This document shows, one piece after another, positions 26,389 through 35,210 of a stretch of DNA of 39,766 nucleotides. The position numbers were made by a program, and so were the translations under genes. The stretch is taken from positions 1-39,766 of the forward strand of contig CAZHGD010000060.1 of the NCBI GenBank assembly GCA_964531735.1, in the 5' to 3' direction. Below the pieces are notes generated by a model. It saw only the letters and a program-made list of their open reading frames with translations, ran no database searches and had not been told where the DNA came from. The stretch comes from CAZHGD01 sp964531735. Lineage in GTDB: Bacteria; Armatimonadota; UBA10988. Within the stretch, counting starts at the first letter, position 1. Every line of letters starts with the position of its first letter.

Positions 26389-29300
26389 ATGGCGAGTGGA
26401 ACTGGCGTGCGAACGGCGAGCTGGTGGTGCTGGTGGTGCCTCGCGGCGTGCGTGGGCGCGGCCGGGGCCGACCCGATCCATGACGCGTGTGCGGCCGGCA
26501 ACGTGGCGCAGGTCGAGGCGCTGGTGCGCGCCGACCCGGCCAACCTGTCGCTGGCCGATGTCGTCTATGGCGGCACACCGCTGCACTGGGCCGTCTCCGG
26601 CGGACAGGGCGCGGTGGTGATGCTGCTGATTCGCCTCGGCGCGCCGCTGGATGAGCGCAACCTGGCCGGGCTGACTCCGCTCCACGGGGCCGCCATGAAG
26701 GACCAGGTGGCGCTGGTGCAGCTCCTCCTGACCGCTGGTGCCGACCCGACCGCACGCTCCTCGCGCGGGGCGACGCCGCTGGATCTGGCGACCGGGCAGC
26801 AATGCGCCACGATGCTCCGGAACGCCGAAGAGGCGCTGTTCGGCGCGCTGCAGGCGGAACGGGCGCCAACCGACGCCGTGTGGCTGGAGCAAGTGGCCCC
26901 GGACGTGGCGCGGGCCGAAGGCGAAGCCGTGCGCCGCATTGCGCCTGTGCTGGGCCAGCGCCGGTTCCAGCACGGTCTGCTCGCGCAGGCCAAGAGCTCC
27001 ATCGAGTGGGTCCTGCCCGAGGGCGCCACGCGGGTGGTGGTCGCCGTGGGCATCCACCGCGAGGGCGTGTCCAATCCGCGCGGCAGCGTCAACTTCGAAC
27101 TGGCGGTGGACGGCGAAGTGGTCGCCCGGAGCACGGTCATCCGCCCCGACGACCCGCCGCAAGTGCTCTCGGCCAACCTGCGCGGCAAGAAGAAGCTGGC
27201 CCTGCGCGCGGGCGACGCCCGCGACGGCACCGATGGCGATGCGGCCGGCTACGGTGGCGGCCTGCTCTACCTGGGCCAGCGCGACGCCAACAGCCTGCCG
27301 CCGCCGGAGCCCGCCGAACTGCGCCTCGAGGGCACGCGCCAACCGCTGGCCCGCTGGCGGGTGCTGGTGGTGGTGCGGCCGCAGACCAGTGCCCACCTGG
27401 CCTTGGCCGACAAGCGCCGCTGTGACGTGGACGCCCGGCTGACCGACGGCGACATCGAGCGGATCCGCGAGGTGGTGCGGCGTTGGCCGGCCACCGTGCT
27501 GCGCTGGTCGGGCGGCCGGGTGGCCCTGGAGACCGAGACCGTGGTCTCGGATCGGCCGGTGGACGACTGGAAGGCGGCCGAGGACCTCGACGGCGCCTGG
27601 CCGAACGAGCGCACCTGCTTCGCGCCGGTGACCGCGGAGCTGAAGGCTCTGGAGCAGTACGACCTGGTGGCGCACGTGTTCTGCGCCGGCGCGCGCCAGG
27701 TCAACGTGCCGAGCCGCGTTGCCGCGGTGCCGGGCGAGCGCTCGGTGGCCATTCGCACGCTGGTGGGCGAGCGGTGGCGCGACTCGCACGTGCAACTGCT
27801 GACGCGCGAGCTGATCCGCTGTGCCGAGACACTGTTTGCCCGCAGCGAGGGCTGTCGGTTCGACTCGATCGCCACGCAGGCGGCCCAGATCTTCGGCCTG
27901 GGCGTCGAGACCTGGGCCCCGCGTAATCTGGGCGGGCTGCCGCAACAGCACGACGGCTGGGAGCTGTGGGGCCACACCGCCTCGGTCTGGTCGCAGGGCA
28001 GCTACCTGGCCAAGGCCGCGGTGCCCGCACCGCAGCTCAAGGCGCCGCTGTGGGGCACGGTCTGGGACCAGGCCCCGCTGCTGCAATGGCGCCCGGTGCC
28101 CGGCGACGGCTACCGCGTGACGGTCTGGCCCGCCGGTGGCACCAAGCCGGCCTGGACCGCCACGACCAAGGAGGTCTCTGCCCAAACGCCCGCGGCGTCG
28201 CTGCGCATGGGCGAGCGCTACGTGTGGCAGGCGACCGCGCTCCGCGGCAACCGCGAGTCGCCCGTTGGCGACCTGGGCTGGTTCGCCTGCGGCCCGCTGT
28301 CGCCGCCGCGGATCAACCTGGTGACGCTGCCGCCCGGCGCCCGCAGCGGCCCGCGGGCCGTGACGGTGACCGCCGTGCTGGGCACGCGCAACGCAATCCG
28401 CTCGGCCTGGGTCGACTTCAAGCCGCCCAAGCAGCCGGTCCAGCACGCGGTGATGGCGCCCATCACACCGCTGCTGCACGAGGCGCGCTGGAGCACGCGC
28501 TTGCTGATTCTGGAGACGCCGGCGGCCGATGACCTCGAGGTGCCGGTGACCATCAACGCCGTTGACTGCGCCGGCCGCGCCGCCACCGAATGGTCGGGCA
28601 AGCTGAAGCTGCTCGATCTGGAACAGGAGGCCCACGGCGGCGGCCTGCTGGCCGAATATGGTCCGGCCGGCCGCTGGCAGGTGATGCACACCAGCGTCGA
28701 CCGGCAGCCGCAAGGCCGCTGGCCCCAGCCGCCCTATGGTCTGCCCGCGCGGTGGCAGGTGGTCTGGACCGGCTTCCTGCTCGGACCGGCCAACGCCAAC
28801 TGGCGCTTCGAAGCCGTGGCGAGTGGCGCGCTGCGCCTGACCCTCGACGGCAACAAGATCCTCGATGCGCCGCTGGTCTATGCCGGCCAGCGCTTCACCG
28901 GCCAGGCCTGGATGGAGCGCGGCAGCTACCATCAGGTGAAGCTGGAGTTCATGAACAACGCGCCGGAGGCCTCACTGAGCCTGGCGTGGGGGCAGAACGG
29001 CAGCCCGACCGAGCCGATTCCGGCGCGCTACTTCTACACCGGCCCCGGTCGCCGCGGCGAAGAGCCCGAAGGCGCCACGCTGGCGCTGAAGCCCGAGCCG
29101 GTGCCGCCCGAGCCGGTGCCGGCCACGGGCGGCGACGTGCTGCTGCAGGCGCGGGTGCTGCCGCGGTCCGACCGCGACGTGGCCTGGGTCGTGGCCCGCT
29201 CGCCCGAAGGCGAGCAGCGGGCGGCGGTGCTGCAAGACCGTGGCGGCGAGGACGACGGCGACCAGCCCATGGCCGCGCGGCTGTGGCTGCCGCCGAACGA

Positions 29301-29424
29301 GACCGAGGACGAGCGGCGCTGGCAACTGACCTGGTTCGCCACCGACCAGTACGGCCAAATCCTCAAGTGGAACGGCGCGGCCGTCCGCATCCTCGGCAAA
29401 CCCAAGGCCAAGGCCAAAGGCTGA
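26389..29424 (+). CDS. Secreted ankyrin-NPCBM-PA14 multidomain protein
   Basis: A 1011-residue protein with a signal-like N-terminus (RTASWWCWWCLAACVGAAGA). Ankyrin repeats span about residues 28-135 (GGTPLHWAVSGGQGAVVMLL, GLTPLHGAAMKDQVALVQLL, GATPLDLATGQ). An NPCBM-type carbohydrate-binding module follows at about 165-305 (SSIEWVLPEGATRVVVAVGI, FELAVDGEVVARS, GDAAGYGGGLLYL). The middle region, 310-640, has no motif I know, but a fibronectin-like stretch follows (APLLQWRPVPGDGYRVTVWP). A PA14 domain occupies about 760-890 (GGLLAEYG, WTGFLLGPANANWRFEAVAS, GSYHQVKLEFMNNAPEASLS). It probably binds glycans on the surface or outside the cell; no catalytic site is recognised. The start at 26389 has GGGAGGGG about 6 nt upstream. 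It ends 9 nt from the stop of the convergent gene. Confidence 0.87.
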   Translation: MASGTGVRTASWWCWWCLAACVGAAGADPIHDACAAGNVAQVEALVRADPANLSLADVVYGGTPLHWAVSGGQGAVVMLLIRLGAPLDERNLAGLTPLHGAAMKDQVALVQLLLTAGADPTARSSRGATPLDLATGQQCATMLRNAEEALFGALQAERAPTDAVWLEQVAPDVARAEGEAVRRIAPVLGQRRFQHGLLAQAKSSIEWVLPEGATRVVVAVGIHREGVSNPRGSVNFELAVDGEVVARSTVIRPDDPPQVLSANLRGKKKLALRAGDARDGTDGDAAGYGGGLLYLGQRDANSLPPPEPAELRLEGTRQPLARWRVLVVVRPQTSAHLALADKRRCDVDARLTDGDIERIREVVRRWPATVLRWSGGRVALETETVVSDRPVDDWKAAEDLDGAWPNERTCFAPVTAELKALEQYDLVAHVFCAGARQVNVPSRVAAVPGERSVAIRTLVGERWRDSHVQLLTRELIRCAETLFARSEGCRFDSIATQAAQIFGLGVETWAPRNLGGLPQQHDGWELWGHTASVWSQGSYLAKAAVPAPQLKAPLWGTVWDQAPLLQWRPVPGDGYRVTVWPAGGTKPAWTATTKEVSAQTPAASLRMGERYVWQATALRGNRESPVGDLGWFACGPLSPPRINLVTLPPGARSGPRAVTVTAVLGTRNAIRSAWVDFKPPKQPVQHAVMAPITPLLHEARWSTRLLILETPAADDLEVPVTINAVDCAGRAATEWSGKLKLLDLEQEAHGGGLLAEYGPAGRWQVMHTSVDRQPQGRWPQPPYGLPARWQVVWTGFLLGPANANWRFEAVASGALRLTLDGNKILDAPLVYAGQRFTGQAWMERGSYHQVKLEFMNNAPEASLSLAWGQNGSPTEPIPARYFYTGPGRRGEEPEGATLALKPEPVPPEPVPATGGDVLLQARVLPRSDRDVAWVVARSPEGEQRAAVLQDRGGEDDGDQPMAARLWLPPNETEDERRWQLTWFATDQYGQILKWNGAAVRILGKPKAKAKG

Positions 29425-29433
29425 CCGGCGCCG

Positions 29434-32400
29434 TCACGACCGCGGCCCGTGCCAGTGCGCGCTCAGCTCGGTGCGCACCGGCCAACTCGCGCGGAGCGGG
29501 TGCGCGTAGAGACCCATCTCGCCGAACGGTATGGCGCGGAAGCCGATGCGCTGGCAGACCGGCGCGCCAGGCAACAGGCTGAAGTCGCCCGCGCCTTCGT
29601 TGACGAAACCGGGCACCGCGCCGGACAGGTCGTTGTCGACCAGCTCGTTGACGCCGCGATCGCGCATGACGAACTCGCCGCAGCGGTAGACCAGGCTGCG
29701 CCAGACGCGGTTGGCGTCGCAGTTCTGCGCCAGCCGCGCCAGCTCCGGGTAGCGAGCCAGATAGAGCGGCCCGGTGGCGTCCACTTCCTTGACGGCGTTC
29801 TTGACGCCGTCGCTCTCGACAAAGCGCTTCCAGCCGGCCTCGCCCCAGGGCGAGAAGCTGACCGCCGCCTTGCAGTCGAGGAAGGCGTTGTTGTCGATCC
29901 AGTTGTCCTTGCCACCGTGGATCTGCACCGCGCCGAAGTAGCCGTTGGACGTGTTGCGGAAGAGGTTGCCGTAGACCACCTGGCCCGAGATGGCGTCGTC
30001 GAAGCGAATCGCCGCCTGCATGTGCTGGTCGGTGCCCTCGCCGATGTGGTGCCAGTGGTTGTAGCGGTAGATGCCGCCGCGGTAGGTCGGGTTGAACCAC
30101 ACGTCCACCGCGCCCTGGTCATCGCTCTCGTAGACCACCGAGTGGACCTCGTTGTACTCGACGAGATGGTCGTTGCCCTCGACGCGCATGGCATGGCACG
30201 GCGATTCGTTGAACAGGTTGTGCGCCACCCGGTTGCCCACGCCCTCCAACTGCACCGCCGGCGTGTAGGTGCGGTCGATGCGCGAGAAGTCGTGGATGTG
30301 GCAGTTCTCCACGTAGTGCTCGCCCGGTGTGAGCGTCTTGCGGTCGCCGCCGATGACCTCGGTGCCGCGCCGGCCCAGCGTGTGGATATCGCAGCCGAAC
30401 AGTCCCACGCGGTGGCCGCCGAGCACCATGACACCGTTTTCGCCAAACCGCTGCACGGTGCAGCCGGCGACCAGACAACCCTCGGCGTCGGTCAGGCGCA
30501 GGCCGCCGCTGCGACCGCAGTCGAGGGTCAGGCGCTCGAAGGTCACCTGGGCCAGCTTCTCGCCGCTGATCATCACGTTGTTGAGCAGCGGCAGCTCGAC
30601 GGTGGCGCCGGCCGGGTCGCTGGGCGGCCAGACATACAGCACGCCCGCCTTGCGGTCGACGTACCACTCACCGGGTGAGTCCAGCTCCTCCAGCAGGTTG
30701 AACGCCCACCACCGCGGGGTACCGGCGGCACCGTAGCCGGCGGCGTTGTCGATCTTGATCTCGCGCTTGGCCGGGTCGATGCCGGTCACCCGCACCCGCG
30801 TGTCGGCCCAGTCCCAGCGCCAGAAGCCGTAGAGCCAGGCGTCGTCAGCCTGGGTCCAGCGCGCCGGCCGGTCGCCGGCATAGCGGAACGCGAACGGCTG
30901 GCCGCCGGCACCGCCGGCAGTGATGGCCTCGGCGCGGGCGAAGCCCTCGTTCGGCCAGCGCGCCAAGGTACACGGCCGCCCGTTCCAATAGAGGTCGACC
31001 CACGGCCCCGTGCCGGCGCCCACACCGCGCAGGATCAGCTTGCCGTAGTCGGTGATCCCGGCGGCCTTCAGGTCCACCTGCCGCACCTTGGCACGGGCCG
31101 CCTCGGGCAGGCGGGCCAGGACCGCGGCATCGGTGACCGGGGCCAGCCCCTTGAGCACCGCGCCGCCGTGCAGCCGCGCCGTCTCGCCCGGCGCGCTGCG
31201 GTAGACGATCGGCGCCTCGGCGGTGCCGCTGTCCTGGGCCTCGAGCGCGAAGGTCTCGCGCAGCGGGTAGGTGCCGCCGCGCAGCACCACCTGGACACCG
31301 CCGCGAGGCAGCGGGCCTTTGGCCTTCAGCGCCCGAATCGCCTGGCGCGCGCCGGCCAGGCTGGCCAACGGCCGGTCGGGTGTGCCGGGATTGGTGTCGG
31401 CGCCACCGGGGGCGACGGTCAGCGTCACCGCCGGCGCGGGGCGGGCAGGCAAGGCCACACGGTTGGCGGCCGGGTCGCGCGCCGGTTGGCCCGCGGCCAC
31501 ACGATCCGCCTCGCGAGTGCGCTCCTGCGCCTCCCACACGTGGTGCGGGGGCACGCCGGTCAGCCCGGCCAGCTTGCCGTACTCGCGCCGGGCGTCGGCC
31601 CAGCGGCGCTCGTTCAGCCAGGTCTCGGCCAGTCGGAGCTGCGCCAGGCTGCGCCAGGCCACCGGGGCGTCGGTCTGGGCCGCCAGCTTGCCGTAGGCTT
31701 CGCGCGCGGCGGGCAGGTTGCCGGCCTGGTAGCAGGCGTGCGCCAGCTCCAGCTCGATGGACAGGCGGTCGCCGGCGGTCACCTCGGGCATCGCCAGCGC
31801 CTGCTGGTACTGCGCCTGCGCCTCGGCGGCGCGGCCCTCCTGGCGCAGGCTACGCGCCAGCGACAGGCGGACGTTGAACCGCTCACGCGCCGGAATGTCG
31901 GGCAGCGCCAGGATCTTCTCGGCCACCGGACGCGGCACCGTGTTCTGCCGCACCAGATCGAGCAGCCGCGACAGCGCCTGGCCACGGTGCGACTCGGGCA
32001 GCGCCTCGCTCTCGAACACGCGACTCAACTCGGCGACGGCGCCGCGCGCATCGTGGCGGGCCAGCAGCACTTCGGCCAGACGCAGGCGCGCGGTGGCCTG
32101 CAGGTCGGGGTGCAGACCGGTCATGGCCATGACGCGTTGCAGATCGGTCTGCGCGCCGGCCTGATCGCCGGTCGCGGCCTTGGTCTCGGCCGCCAGGAAC
32201 CCAGTCACCGCGGCCGTCGGCAGATCGGTGTACCAGTGCGCCTCGCGCAAAACTTCCTCGGGGCTCAGCGCGCGGTTGTGGATGCAGACCTCGTCGGTGT
32301 CCATGATCACCGAGCCGATGCCGAAGCCGGCGAAGCCGATGCGGAAGACCGCGTCCGGCGCTGGCTTGGTGTAGCCGCCGGGATAGGCGCCACCGGCAAT

Positions 32401-33027
32401 CTGGCGCCCGTTGAGGAACAGGCGCATCGCCTGGCCGTCCCAGGTGGCGGCCAGATGCGACCAATAGCCGTCGCCGAAGCCGCCGTTGCTCGCGTAGGCG
32501 ATGGCATTGATGCCCTGCGGCCGGCCGATCTCGTAGAGGAACCGGCGCTCGGGGTACCAGGTGGTCACGCGCCAGCCATCCCAGTAGCCGATCCCGACGG
32601 AGATGATGGTGCCGGTGGTGTTGTCGCCGTTGCCGCGCAGGGCGCCATACCCGAGCTTGCGGAACCACAGGCTGGCGGTGAACTTGCGGTCGGGCACGTC
32701 GAATGGCTTGCAGGCCAGCGAGCCACGGTCGAGCCGCACGGCCTTCTTCTGGGGCCAGCGTCCCGGCACCAGTCTGAACTCGGCGGCCGGCGCGCCGCCG
32801 AACCGCAGGTCGGCGCCGGCCTCGCGCCCTTCGTTGCGGATCGGCGTGGCGGCGTCGCGCGCGTCCTCGAACGTGTAGTAGCGCGTCAGCGAGGCGTCGC
32901 CAGCCAGCTTGGCGCGCCGCGCCTGCCAGGCCTCGAAGGTGCCGCCGGCGGGGGCGGCGAGGACGGGTGGCAGGCCCACCAGCAAACCCGTGAGCAGTGC
33001 TATTGTGTGCATCCTGAGCCTCGCCAT
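29434..33027 (-). CDS. Secreted LamG-TPR-right-handed beta-helix protein
   Basis: A 1197-residue exported protein with signal MARLRMHTIALLTGLLVG...VLA. A LamG/concanavalin-like domain spans about 40-275 (LTRYYTFED, FTASLWFRK, YWSHLAATWDGQAMRLFLNG, DTDEVCIHNRALSPEEV). A helical TPR-like region spans about 280-510 (AEAQAQYQQALAMPEV, LAHACYQAGNLPAAREAYGK). The C-terminal half, about 530-1190, is a parallel beta-helix of DUF1565/pectate-lyase type: APGGADTNPGTPDRPLAS, VVLRGGTYPLRETFALEAQ, ENCHIHDFSRI, YNEVHSVVYESDDQGAVDVW. Likely role: polysaccharide binding and possibly lyase or hydrolase action outside the cell. Both ATGs (33027, 33012) have purine-rich upstream sequence; I kept the longer one. 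Confidence 0.88.
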   Translation of the reverse strand: MARLRMHTIALLTGLLVGLPPVLAAPAGGTFEAWQARRAKLAGDASLTRYYTFEDARDAATPIRNEGREAGADLRFGGAPAAEFRLVPGRWPQKKAVRLDRGSLACKPFDVPDRKFTASLWFRKLGYGALRGNGDNTTGTIISVGIGYWDGWRVTTWYPERRFLYEIGRPQGINAIAYASNGGFGDGYWSHLAATWDGQAMRLFLNGRQIAGGAYPGGYTKPAPDAVFRIGFAGFGIGSVIMDTDEVCIHNRALSPEEVLREAHWYTDLPTAAVTGFLAAETKAATGDQAGAQTDLQRVMAMTGLHPDLQATARLRLAEVLLARHDARGAVAELSRVFESEALPESHRGQALSRLLDLVRQNTVPRPVAEKILALPDIPARERFNVRLSLARSLRQEGRAAEAQAQYQQALAMPEVTAGDRLSIELELAHACYQAGNLPAAREAYGKLAAQTDAPVAWRSLAQLRLAETWLNERRWADARREYGKLAGLTGVPPHHVWEAQERTREADRVAAGQPARDPAANRVALPARPAPAVTLTVAPGGADTNPGTPDRPLASLAGARQAIRALKAKGPLPRGGVQVVLRGGTYPLRETFALEAQDSGTAEAPIVYRSAPGETARLHGGAVLKGLAPVTDAAVLARLPEAARAKVRQVDLKAAGITDYGKLILRGVGAGTGPWVDLYWNGRPCTLARWPNEGFARAEAITAGGAGGQPFAFRYAGDRPARWTQADDAWLYGFWRWDWADTRVRVTGIDPAKREIKIDNAAGYGAAGTPRWWAFNLLEELDSPGEWYVDRKAGVLYVWPPSDPAGATVELPLLNNVMISGEKLAQVTFERLTLDCGRSGGLRLTDAEGCLVAGCTVQRFGENGVMVLGGHRVGLFGCDIHTLGRRGTEVIGGDRKTLTPGEHYVENCHIHDFSRIDRTYTPAVQLEGVGNRVAHNLFNESPCHAMRVEGNDHLVEYNEVHSVVYESDDQGAVDVWFNPTYRGGIYRYNHWHHIGEGTDQHMQAAIRFDDAISGQVVYGNLFRNTSNGYFGAVQIHGGKDNWIDNNAFLDCKAAVSFSPWGEAGWKRFVESDGVKNAVKEVDATGPLYLARYPELARLAQNCDANRVWRSLVYRCGEFVMRDRGVNELVDNDLSGAVPGFVNEGAGDFSLLPGAPVCQRIGFRAIPFGEMGLYAHPLRASWPVRTELSAHWHGPRS

Positions 33028-33072
33028 GACCTGATCTCCGCGGCAGCGACAGGCGTACCGCCTGCCTGCCGC

Positions 33073-34014
33073 TCAGTCGTTCGACACGTTCCGCGGATGG
33101 GGCCCGATGTACCCGACCAAGCCGCGGCCGCAGTGTTCGCGGAAGTAGAGGCGGCGACCCGCCGTTAGGCGTGTGTGCCACATGAACCGGCGGACCTGGC
33201 CGTCGGGGCAGGCGATCGTGCGCTCAGCGGCGTACTTCTCGAGCGTCGTTGGCGATTCTGGCTGGACGCGGCACTCTATCCGGCGCTCATCGATGCCTTC
33301 GGGCTGGCCTGCGAAGTACCGGTCGAGGCAACGGAGACGGAACACAACGAGGGGCAGCAGATCGGGCTCTGCCGCGGGCAGGTCCACGAGTTGCTTGCGC
33401 GCGCTGTCGCACAGGTCCAGCGACGGGAAGAGCTCGGGCCACCGCTCCAGCATCTGGCCAAAGTCTGTGATGTCGGCCGATCGCCGCAGGGCGAGCCACG
33501 GCGCATGGGTAGCCAAGTGCTCGTCGGTGCTGGCGTGTCTGACGTCGGTCACCTGACTTGCCAGTGTGGCATCGGCGCCGAGCCTGGTCTCTGTGACCTG
33601 TGCGACGGGAGACTGCCACCGGCCTGCACGGGCCACGCTGACGCACAGACCCTCGAAGAAGGCGGCGTATCCCAGGCCCAGGGTCGGCCTGTCCTCATAG
33701 TGGTACTCGGTGGCGGCCTCGGCGATGGCGTCGCGCATCTCCCTACTCCGGTCAGGCCACCGTGTCACCAGCGACTTCACGGCGCGGCGAAGCTCGACGT
33801 CCACAGCGCCATCGTTGAGCCACTGCACAAACCGGTAGCCGCTGGCCAGTTCGGCTTGCAGTAGGAACGAGGCGCACCGTAGGGCGCTGCCGGTAGCCGT
33901 TCGTGAGGCTGCGACCAAGAGCTCACCGAAGCCGGTGGCTGCCGGCACAGCAGCAGATCGGCTGGGCCAGCCGGGTTCCAGTGACAACTCGTTGATGAAC
34001 AGGTCGGCCGCCAC
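33073..34014 (-). CDS. Unrecognised third protein of DUF262/AAA operon
   Basis: A 313-residue protein that I do not assign to a named family. It begins MAADLFINELSLEP. The N-terminal part is mixed helix and strand (GYRFVQWLNDGAVDVELRRA, TLGLGYAAFFEGLCVSVARA). The C-terminal 65 residues are compact and beta-rich: SPTTLEKYAAERTI, RRFMWHTRLTAGRRLYFREH, GRGLVGYIGPHPRN. The RLYF...GLVGYIGPH ending recalls small toxin-like folds that act on RNA, but that is only a resemblance. GTG at 34014 is the start: it shares a base with the ATPase stop (TAGTG), and GGAGG lies 5 nt upstream. Context suggests it is the effector or sensor of the operon, by elimination. The frame extends 16 codons upstream but with no better start. 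Confidence 0.85.
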   Translation of the reverse strand: MAADLFINELSLEPGWPSRSAAVPAATGFGELLVAASRTATGSALRCASFLLQAELASGYRFVQWLNDGAVDVELRRAVKSLVTRWPDRSREMRDAIAEAATEYHYEDRPTLGLGYAAFFEGLCVSVARAGRWQSPVAQVTETRLGADATLASQVTDVRHASTDEHLATHAPWLALRRSADITDFGQMLERWPELFPSLDLCDSARKQLVDLPAAEPDLLPLVVFRLRCLDRYFAGQPEGIDERRIECRVQPESPTTLEKYAAERTIACPDGQVRRFMWHTRLTAGRRLYFREHCGRGLVGYIGPHPRNVSND

Positions 34015-35210
34015 TACTCCTCCCAACCCGGTGCCAGCAACTCGTCCAGGGCACGATCCCACTCGTCAAAGAAACCTTCTGGCCAGGGCTCAATCCGCCC
34101 TTGGCGGTCCAGCACGGGTGTGACTACAGGCTCTCCGCGCCGGAAGTAGTGCAGCTTGACCTCGTCAGGATCCTCGACGAGTCCCCTACGCACCGCTGTC
34201 CGAATACCGTTCAGAATGTGGTCCGAATGCGTTTCAACAATCACCTGGACCCCGCCCTGTGCCGCTCGCGCCAGCAGCTCCGCCAACCGGCGCTGGCCGC
34301 GTGGGTGCAGGTACACCTCGGGGTTCTCGATCATCAGCAGGCCACCAGCGGGGGTCGCCAGGGCGGCCACGATGATGGGCAAGCAGGCCGTCAGTCCGTA
34401 CCCGACGTTGGTCGCGCGATGTGGCGTGCCGCCGGGCAACATCGAGCCCGCGAAGGAGTAACGAAGGCTGACTGCGTCCAGTGATCTCTGCTCGGTCACC
34501 TCCAGACGCACCCCGGGGCTGACCACACCGAGCCAGGCTTCCACTTGGGCCAGCAGGTTGCGTGGCACCTTGTCGCCGAAGGCCACGGCGGCGCCGAGAG
34601 GGATGCGCTCGTCGGCGTGGGTGGCCAAGTAGTGTACGGCATGCTCGCCATGGATGCCAAGGTTCCCGAGGTCGCGCACCTGGTGATCTGCCATTGCATA
34701 TGACGCGCGCGGCGAGATGCGGTCCGACGACAGGTAGTGCACCTGACCGCCGAACGGGGGTTGCCTGGCCACGAGCGGCGATAGCCAGTCCGGCGACTCA
34801 CTAGTTGACCACAACACCTCGCTGTCGGCGGCGTACGCAAAGGCGAACTCGCACAGGCCGTTCACCAGGAAGCGGGAGCCAGGCTCAAAAGCGACGCCGC
34901 AGTCGTCGCAGATGGCCTGCTCATCCACTTCACGCCACCCGACGGCAATCGAGACAGTGTCGCCACCCCACTCGCACGCCAGATCGCTGCCAACGCCTAT
35001 GGAGGCATACTCACCGTTGAGCGCCAGCCGGTGTTGCTCGTCTGCGCGCGTCAAGTAGCCCATCATGTAGGACTGCCGCAGCAGCAGCAGGGCCTGGAGC
35101 ACGGAGCTCTTGCCAGCGCTATTGGCCCCAGCCAGGACGCTCAAAGCCCCCAGTTCGAGCGTGCAGTTCTGCAAGCACTTGAAGTTCTCAAGTCGGAGCC
35201 TGTCAATCAT
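34014..35210 (-). CDS. AAA/SMC-like ATPase with DUF3696-type C-terminus
   Basis: A 398-residue ATPase of the RecF/OLD-like AAA_15/21 class. It starts RLRLENFKCLQ; Walker A is GANSAGKSS at 28-36. The ABC-type signature region lies near NVGYGLTACLPIIVAAL; Walker B is LLMIENPEVYLHP, followed by a switch His in VETHSDHILNGI. The C-terminus EPWPEGFFDEWDRALDELL matches the DUF3696 tail. A CDDC knuckle (Cys101, Cys104, with Cys120 downstream) sits in the insertion between Walker A and the signature. Such ATPases sense or process DNA or RNA in defence systems such as OLD, Septu and related loci. The start at 35210 overlaps the DUF262 stop (ATGA), and its stop overlaps the third gene's GTG, so all three are translationally coupled. 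Confidence 0.92.
   Translation of the reverse strand: MIDRLRLENFKCLQNCTLELGALSVLAGANSAGKSSVLQALLLLRQSYMMGYLTRADEQHRLALNGEYASIGVGSDLACEWGGDTVSIAVGWREVDEQAICDDCGVAFEPGSRFLVNGLCEFAFAYAADSEVLWSTSESPDWLSPLVARQPPFGGQVHYLSSDRISPRASYAMADHQVRDLGNLGIHGEHAVHYLATHADERIPLGAAVAFGDKVPRNLLAQVEAWLGVVSPGVRLEVTEQRSLDAVSLRYSFAGSMLPGGTPHRATNVGYGLTACLPIIVAALATPAGGLLMIENPEVYLHPRGQRRLAELLARAAQGGVQVIVETHSDHILNGIRTAVRRGLVEDPDEVKLHYFRRGEPVVTPVLDRQGRIEPWPEGFFDEWDRALDELLAPGWEE

Noticed and set aside
23905..28932. A 1675-codon open frame on the minus strand across two large plus-strand genes
   Set aside because: It is antisense to two well-supported genes and crosses their intergenic gap. Its protein is His/Arg/Gln/Ala-rich with no domain, as expected for the complementary frame of high-GC coding DNA.
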